Part shown: one piece after another, positions 57,001-64,000 of the stretch
How positions within the stretch are numbered: the stretch's first letter is position 1
Layout: each line of letters opens with the position of its first letter
Assembly (NCBI GenBank): GCA_018873245.2
Contig: JAEMBT020000004.1
Span: 4,512,573-4,576,572 of the forward strand
Source: Archegozetes longisetosus
Lineage: Eukaryota; Arthropoda; Arachnida; Sarcoptiformes; Trhypochthoniidae
Length of the DNA: 64,000 bases
Reading direction: 5' to 3'
Notes under the pieces: generated by a model
What the model was told of the DNA's origin: nothing
Seen by the model: the letters and a program-made list of their open reading frames with translations, nothing else
The model's database searches: none
Program-made: the position numbers and the translations under genes

Positions 57001-59435
57001 TAAAACTCGGCATGTTTTATTTAAATCTTATTAAGTTTATTGATTGAGCCATTTTTCTTCTATTATCCTCAGCCTCATTATTCATTGATTTTACATTTGA
57101 AGAAATAGAAAAATTCAATTATTATAACATATTCATACACTTATTTTGAGTTCCGGAGTAGGAATATTGATGACAGTCAGGAATAGTAATGTGGGCATTA
57201 GTCTACAGAAACACGACATTAACAGCCATGTTGATTGACTCGGCTTTTTCATAAGTTTGATATATATTTTTATTTCAAGTTTACTTTTTTCTACAAATTC
57301 ATGATAAATTATGCAAAATCTCAATTCAAACTCACATTAATGTCATTTGCACACTAATATAGAATCATCAATATATCGATTCTTATCCAGTCTATCATTT
57401 AGATTTTGAAAACTTTTCGATTCTTGTTTCATTTGCAAAATCTATGAATTTCCTTAAATACAACATAACTGATAATTGATTACATCAAATGCAAAAACAT
57501 TAAGAGTTTAATAGATCCTAGAAGACTTATAAGTTTAAGAAACAGAAGATAAATCTAAAGAAAATTAGAGATAAAGAAGCCGAAAAGTTGAACTTTAAAT
57601 TATGTTATGAAAGTTTAGGAGCAGGGTTTCAATTTATAACTCGAAAATTTTCATATTAGATGGAGAAGATAACTTATTGAAATACTTAAGGATGTGTTGC
57701 TATTTCTGAGCTCATAATTGGCGAGATTTGAACTTTTAGCCAATATTTAACCATAAGGTGAGTGAAATATTAATGCAGTTGTAAGAACTTGTTTTCAATT
57801 GAATTTCGGGTATTTCAGAGTAAGTAAACACTAAAACGTAAGAGTCATAAGTAGTTGACTTTTCGCATAAACTCATAAATCATGAGATATCAGTTGATGT
57901 CTACAATTTATGTTACATAAAACTTAATTCATATGCTTCTGATCCAACTTAAATCACAATTACCTGTGGTTTTTTCTATTAATATGTTTCACTTTCAAAC
58001 TATAAATGCTTAAATTAAAGCTAAGAATCTCTTGGTGATTGTAAATCTCAAGCAATTATCTTGAAATGAAAACTTGCGACATATATATCTCAATTGGATT
58101 GAGTTTATTTCTGTTCATTAGAAATATTTGCAAACGGTTCACAACTTGAAAGAGTATAGGATTAAATGTAGAAATTCTGTCAGATGTGTTCGGATTTAGC
58201 TTTACGTTTAATGATTTGGTTATTATAAATAAATTAATATAGGAATTGCAATTAATACAATCGTATCTCATATCGAGCTAATGATAAAGATTTAGTACAT
58301 GAATGACTAAGTTTAGGATTTATTATGAGTAGTAAATGAAATTATAATGACAAAAGTCATCAGAGTATGGTATGAGCCGTGAGGCAATCGCATTATCAAT
58401 GCTGTCTCGAGCCCATTGTTGTGACACTTCTATTGTCTTAATTTTAGCCATTGGTAACAAGTTTCATATGAAAAGCATAACGTGTTTAACTTATTCATAT
58501 GGTATGGTGTACAATGCAATAAAAATCAAAATTACACTACAGTTTACGATACTTTATCAACCAAACATTCATAAGCTGTTGAACTCTTTGGCATTGAGCC
58601 CATCCTTGTTTGCGAATAACTATATCACATATTGGTTTCATACTCTTTATTACTTTGGGGCACTTATCGTTAATGTGAAACAAAAAATAAGATACCACAG
58701 TTTTATTATATTTATTTTACCCACTTCTCATCACTTCAAAACTGGTCCTCGAAACTGATTCTAATCTTGCGATTCAGACAGCTGACAAACCTTGATCATC
58801 AATATAATCATTGCTCTTGAATAATAATTTACAGCTTTGATTATTATCGAAATGTGTGTTTTAGTAGTTTCAACTTGATACTCGATCGTAAATTAGTGTT
58901 GATGTCAATTGAAGCTTTTCAGTTTAAAACGTGTTGTATGCAAATAAATGTCTAAAGTATTTATAGCTTATTCTTGACTCGCTAAGTCTTTAAATGTTGA
59001 AGTCATGTATTATTCAGTAGTTGAAAATTGTCTCAATCTGTTTATGACCGAAAAGCTTATAGTAAACATTAAGAAATAGTTTTGAGTATTAAAAATCGCG
59101 AAAAGAATGCAATTAACTGGCGTCACGTATATACTTATCAAACTTTCAAAATGACACTTCACTGATTGATATAATGGCTAAAATAAGAGCTCTGACTATT
59201 AATTCTTGGCTTCCTTCTACATAAACCTAAAAGCAATTTTCATTAGAAATCTTCTGATAAAAACGAACGCCTTCGATAACTTTGACGCTTCTGTTTTAAC
59301 TTAATAATTAACTTCAAAAGGCAGCCAAAAAGCATTCATAGATTGTCGGTATTCCTTCAAATATTTTATCTTTTATTCAAGTATTAAGTTTAGTACTGAT
59401 ACTCACATTTGAGTGAGTTATTTGGTATCGTTAAT
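54060..59435. other. long intergenic region, part 3
   Basis: 5.4 kb with no supported gene. Near 54910-55070 (+) about 50 codons are open and protein-like (VKGSDILKKKVTDEMFADVE, then LQIGISCLRRETRYSSRTVK), possibly an isolated exon or relic, but no start or splice sites were secured. The 128-codon frame at 58372-58758 (+) has no domain. Confidence 0.4.
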
Positions 59436-59437
59436 GT

Positions 59438-59440
<3 letters not shown>

Positions 59441-59470
<30 letters not shown>
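59441..59470. repeat. (GA)15 microsatellite
   Basis: An uninterrupted run of about 15 GA dinucleotides. In arthropods GA tracts can bind GAGA-type factors or simply be polymorphic microsatellites. Confidence 0.95.
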
Positions 59471-59472
<2 letters not shown>

Positions 59473-59474
59473 CC

Positions 59475-62400
59475 GCAACATATCTCAAAAAGTCTGTGAC
59501 TGTAAAAACTGTCAGTAAAAGAATGCTAGAAGTAATACAAAGAAATAGTTGAAGAAGAGGTGGCGAAACTTATGTTGATTGCTCAACAGCTTAAATAGTA
59601 TTTGGTGAAAGGCGACATTTGGTACCTGTACCGCACTGGCTCTCAAACTTAGTCTACCCTCAGTCTGTATACTCACTTGAATTTTCATGCATCAGCAGTC
59701 GATTTAGTTTACCATTTACTACATTATACCTTCGAAGCCGTCTCTTCATCTCAAACATTCAAAAATTGTTGAGGCATTTGTTGGTGTTAAAGAAAGTACT
59801 CATTTATTTTTGCATGCATACGGTATTACATTCTATGAACCAATATCATCATTAGCTCTGCGGGAACTTAGGCTAAGTTTAGGCTTCTATAAAATTTTCT
59901 TACTTAAGTCAGTGTGACTTGAAAAACAAATTGCTTTTTTCACGCTTTGATTTGGTGCTTATGGTCTATGCCTTTGTCAATGCCTATTCTGGCACACTAT
60001 TGAAAATTACTAATTTCTTGTTAACTTTCAGTAAATGCACATTCAATCCTAAATACAAGTTTTGTCCATGCCCAAACCAGTCTTATTTAAAATACTCCTA
60101 AAACTACTTTCAGCTTAACTTCTACATCAAAACGATTTCTGCATTTTTTACAACCAGATTTACATATTTTACATTTACTTTTTCCATTTCAAATTGCCAA
60201 TAGTTTCCCTTTTTATGACTTCTCTCTATTTTTCATTTAGCTTTCATTTATTATACATTCAGAAAAATATATCAAATAACCTAATTGAGTTTTGAGAATA
60301 AAATTCATTTTGTTTTATTGAACAATTTCTTATAAAACTGAAAAGTTTTAGTTGTATGATTATGAAATTTTTTCAGATCCTCTCCTATAAAGATATATAA
60401 TTCTAGTCGTATTGTTGTTTGCATTTATTACTATTATTACTCGAATACTATCCGTATAATTATTTCTGGTGATCTATTCAAACAACTTATTTTAATGCAT
60501 TCCATTTTCCTATACAATAACAAACTAAGGCATAAGTTGCAGTCTTTACTTTTTATGTATTTACATTTCCCTTTTGTTGTTAGCATCAAATCTTGAGATC
60601 GAGTGCAGAACGTTCATAACTTTGATCAACACTCAACACTATACTTGCATCGAAAGACTCTCCCTATTCCTACTCATAATTTTATATTCATTTTCCAATT
60701 TATTTATATTTATACTGAATGCTTACCCAAACTTTCACTATTTGTACAGTAGTTGCAGCAAATCCGTGTTGTGTTTTCAGAAGTATGGATATATTTATTC
60801 TTTTGATTGTATAGGAGAGCCTGAATGATAAGAATTTTTTTGTATCTTTCAAATGATACCTTATATCCATGTAGAGTATTATGAAATAATAGAAAAAAGA
60901 AACTCATTTCAAGTACAATCTTTTGTCTCATATTCTGCATGAATAAAGATATAAAAATAGTGTATTAACTTATTTTAAGAACTAGTATAAAGTCAACAAA
61001 ATGAATGAGAAATGAAATATAAATGAGATATATTCATATAAATGCATTAATTTTATTAAGAAGAATGTTTCATTAAAATATTAAAACTTCAATCAAATTA
61101 TCGATAATATAAACAATTAATTCATTAATGAATATGCATTAAGGGTATAATCGTATTGTTTACTCGCCGTATGCATTCAATGCATATTTTAGAACTACTA
61201 TTGATTTTGTTTTAAGGAACAGCCTTTCATTAAGCTAACACGTCTTAATTTCCTTCTTTTTGAATCATCGATATTTTTTTCCCCAAACTCTTCTGCTTCT
61301 CATATTAATCATACCTATTATTGATTAGTCAAATAAGAAATACTAAGGAGAAATGTTGAATAAATGTTTTTTGTGGTAATTGAAAAGAATTGGATTAACA
61401 CTAGACTAGTAAAAGGTTTGTTTGTGATTCGTTGCTAACTGTAAGGCAAACAAGGTGACAACTTTTACAAGTATTTACAAAAGTAGTGCCACTCGAGACG
61501 GTATTGAAATGTTTGACAACCATTCTCATGCATATTCCAGTTGAAACTGAACAACTTAGCATTAAATAGTATGAAATGTTACTCCAGACTTGCTTCAAAT
61601 CTGACCACTCCAAACCATTTCTCGAATAGTGCTCTAATCTTATCTTACAAAATTATTTAAATTAGATCACTTTTATCTATTTTAGTCAGACAACTGTCAA
61701 ATTTTACGGCCTGGCTAAGGTTTGATACGCTCAGATAGATTAATTACTATTTGGCTGTTTGTTTTAATTTAGACTTTTGTGCATAATTACCGTTAATGCA
61801 AAGATCATAAGTGATAAATGAGGATAACTATAAAGTTAGTTGGAAAATATAAACATTTAAAAACCACTAAACAGTAAAATAAGACTTATTGTGTAGAGTT
61901 CGTCATGGAAACAACAATCAGCATATAGAATATATTGCACTTTATTTAATTGTGTATTTACCCTCATAAATAAATAGTAAAGTGGGCTTAGCGTAAATTA
62001 CCGTTAATAAAAACGTTCATATCACACAGACAGCTAGTGCTTCAGTTTAAAAGAAGCACATAATAATAATAATTCGTGACTCTTAATACTATTGTTCGGA
62101 AGACTGTTATAGATGATTATTACGGAATCCTATTTTAGTTTAGGGAAAGCTGTTATGATATATATTGGTTTTTATATTTATTCATGTCAACTATAGCTTA
62201 GCATATAATAATGATCTTTTGAAAAATCGATTCATTAGCTAAACACAGCACTATTTAATGCTATGTATACTTTGTCTTGCTAAACTGCAATCAATGGCAA
62301 ACATTCATTTTGAATTAGTACAGCTTTGAGAACACATAGCTTCTCTTCCAACCTAACCTTTTTTCATATTATTCTATTTAATCTTTTCGCCTCTTTTCTT

Positions 62401-64000
62401 TACACTTACTTTTTCTCTAATGTCTTACGCAGCGTCTAATGTTTTCATAAAACAATTTGACTTGATCGCAAATATTCCTCAAATATTCCTTAGACTTAGA
62501 TTCCTAGCGTGGCTTTTCATGGCATAGACTGTTGCTATTATGAAAACTAACCCAAAAGGAAAGATTTCTTAACTGGAATGTGAAAAATATATCTTAAGTA
62601 AAATGCAGAGAATGTTTCATAAGTAAAGTCCAGAGAATGATAGAACGCTTAGTTGGTTGACTTTTCAGGTTTTGTCTGTACTTTAGTAGATGTCGAATTT
62701 AATGATTATGACAAGCCGTATCACTCATTCTATATAACACCCTTTAGCTGTTTCTACACAACACAAGTATATCATGATTCAGGAAGACTTTCACTATTTC
62801 CAGAAGCTTTCTCTTAAAAAATCCTTAAAGCTCTTTCTTTAAGCTGATTTTTATATGTTTTCCCTTTCTCTCAGATATATTTTTCTATTTTGTCTACAAC
62901 TCATTGCGCTTTAAAATATTTGGTTCGTTGATTTTGATATCACTGCTTCGCATTCCTATAAATATATTTTTTGTATACCAACAACAAAATGAGTCTCTCA
63001 TTTATAATTTTATTTATTTTGCCAATACTTTTAAAATATTTACAAACACCAGATTTTCAGCTCAAGTATGAACTCACTGTTCACTCGGTATTATTGAAAA
63101 ATATATGCCGATTCAGACGAGAATGATTGTAGTCTGGCTCTAATAATTGCATTACGCGTATTGCGTTACCTTTCATCCGTTCACAGCAAACATTTAATCT
63201 GAGAACCTATCAATAAGTTTTATTCAAGCATGTTCACGTCATATTTGTCAACAATCAGTCCGAGCGATTTTGCTCTTAGATTTTTAGGTTGTTTTCCCAT
63301 GGGATACGAGAGCAAAAACTCAACAAATTTTTGCCTCACAATATTTTCGGTCAATAATTTGACTTTGGTTTAATTAGTTATGCATTCTTTCGACTGGTAT
63401 TTTAATTGAAATATTTTCAAAATAAATTTTAAGGACAAAATATTTCTCAAATGTAAAAATTCTTGACATTTAGGCTAGAAATACTCAAGCTGTACTCAAA
63501 CAGTATCTTATATAAAAGTTTAAGAACTATATATTACGTTTTAATATTTAAAAATGAGTTTGTCTTTAAAACGATACTAAACTTATTCGAAACTTTTATT
63601 AGGCTATAAATAATGATTTCGATGAAGTGACTTAAGCGGCTTAGGCTTATGTTGAAAAAAATTTGAAATTCTAGTTTATGTTGAAAGTTATGTCTAAATA
63701 ATTTTATTAAAAATTAGTTACTGTATTAAATAAGATCTGGAAAGTTTTATTGCTTGTTTATTAGATATTTACGACGAGCCCGTATTTTCTATCTCAAGTA
63801 TTTATATTATGTCTTTCATGTGTAGCTTTTCTCCCAATTGATTTAAATTGCTTTGGGTTATAATAAGAGGCTTTAAATAATTTTAAATAACATTCTATAC
63901 GGTTTGCTCTAATGAAAAAGAATATACCGCTAAGTTTGCAAGTCTGTAAAAAATGTGCCAAATCTTCTGGAAAGTATTTTATTTATTGCCGCTACATAAA
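59475..64000. other. long intergenic region, part 4
   Basis: 4.5 kb with no supported gene. The plus strand is pyrimidine-biased over long stretches (about 59600-60800 and 62340-63000), which opens several chance frames (59619-59855, 59919-60101, 60574-60828). No splice-linked exons, RNA genes or inverted-repeat elements were identified. Confidence 0.45.

Noticed and set aside
58372-58758. 128-codon plus-strand frame
   Set aside because: The longest unexplained frame, but its composition matches random AT-rich translation and there is no domain, signal peptide or coding-like codon bias. It would be worth reconsidering if transcribed.
59619-60828. Three plus-strand frames of 60-84 codons
   Set aside because: Explained by the pyrimidine bias of this stretch, which removes stop codons on the plus strand.
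61401-61613. 70-codon minus-strand frame with several Cys
   Set aside because: No signal peptide or regular cysteine spacing; no splice or promoter context.

Overview
This is AT-rich, gene-sparse eukaryotic nuclear DNA with short spliceosomal introns (about 60-300 bp, mostly GT-AG), many single-exon genes and many small DNA-transposon relics. The gene families (a gustatory-receptor-type chemoreceptor, a PDGF/VEGF-like factor, an inhibitory-type serpin, a DC-STAMP protein, F-box/LRR proteins) point to an arthropod. Small introns, compact genes and a glycine-rich secreted proprotein make an arachnid, probably an acariform mite, my best guess, but this is inference. No bacterial genes, CRISPR array, rRNA or convincing tRNA was seen.

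Layout. 0.5-2.2 kb: a six-exon secreted cysteine-rich protein (+). 2.3-2.7 kb: a foldback element. 5.6-6.3 kb: a decayed coding relic. 6.7-8.4 kb: a gustatory receptor (-) with one apparent frameshift. 8.7-11.4 kb: a Tc1-type MITE and a dead Tc1 transposon that itself carries a mariner-type MITE. 11.8-12.5 kb: a tetraspanin (-). 14.8-15.1 kb: a short unrecognised gene fragment (-). 15.7-16.1 kb: a PDGF/VEGF-like factor (+). 17.1-17.9 kb: a syntaxin-like tail-anchored protein with no SNARE motif (-). 18.6-19.6 kb: a PHF7-type zinc-finger protein (-). 20.4-22.7 kb: a four-exon MFS transporter of the MFSD4/NaGLT1 type (-). 26.0-26.7 kb: two nested hAT-like elements. 26.9 kb: a small coiled-coil protein (+). 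27.5-28.4 kb: CNTD1, a meiotic cyclin-like protein (-). 29.6-30.5 kb: ALYREF (-). 31.0-33.6 kb: a nest of transposon debris. 34.2 kb: a small membrane protein (+). 34.7-37.4 kb: a DC-STAMP/DCST protein (-) with two apparent frameshifts. 38.6-42.0 kb: two tandem F-box/LRR genes (+). 42.7-43.9 kb: a kinase-like protein whose catalytic Asp is Asn (+). 44.6-45.8 kb: a serpin (+). 46.5-46.9 kb: a furin-type, glycine-rich secreted proprotein (+). 46.9-64 kb: about 17 kb with almost no genes, holding one hAT MITE, one possible tiny membrane protein and a GA microsatellite.

There is no operon or gene-cluster logic in the prokaryotic sense. Four genes (PHF7-like, CNTD1, DCST and the TSSK-like pseudokinase) belong to families with known germline, meiotic or sperm roles, which may be a weak neighbourhood theme. 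The best leads are the pseudokinase, the SNARE-less syntaxin, the furin-processed Gly-rich peptide, the unassigned cysteine-rich family, and three one-base frameshifts, two of them at homopolymers, that may be assembly errors.
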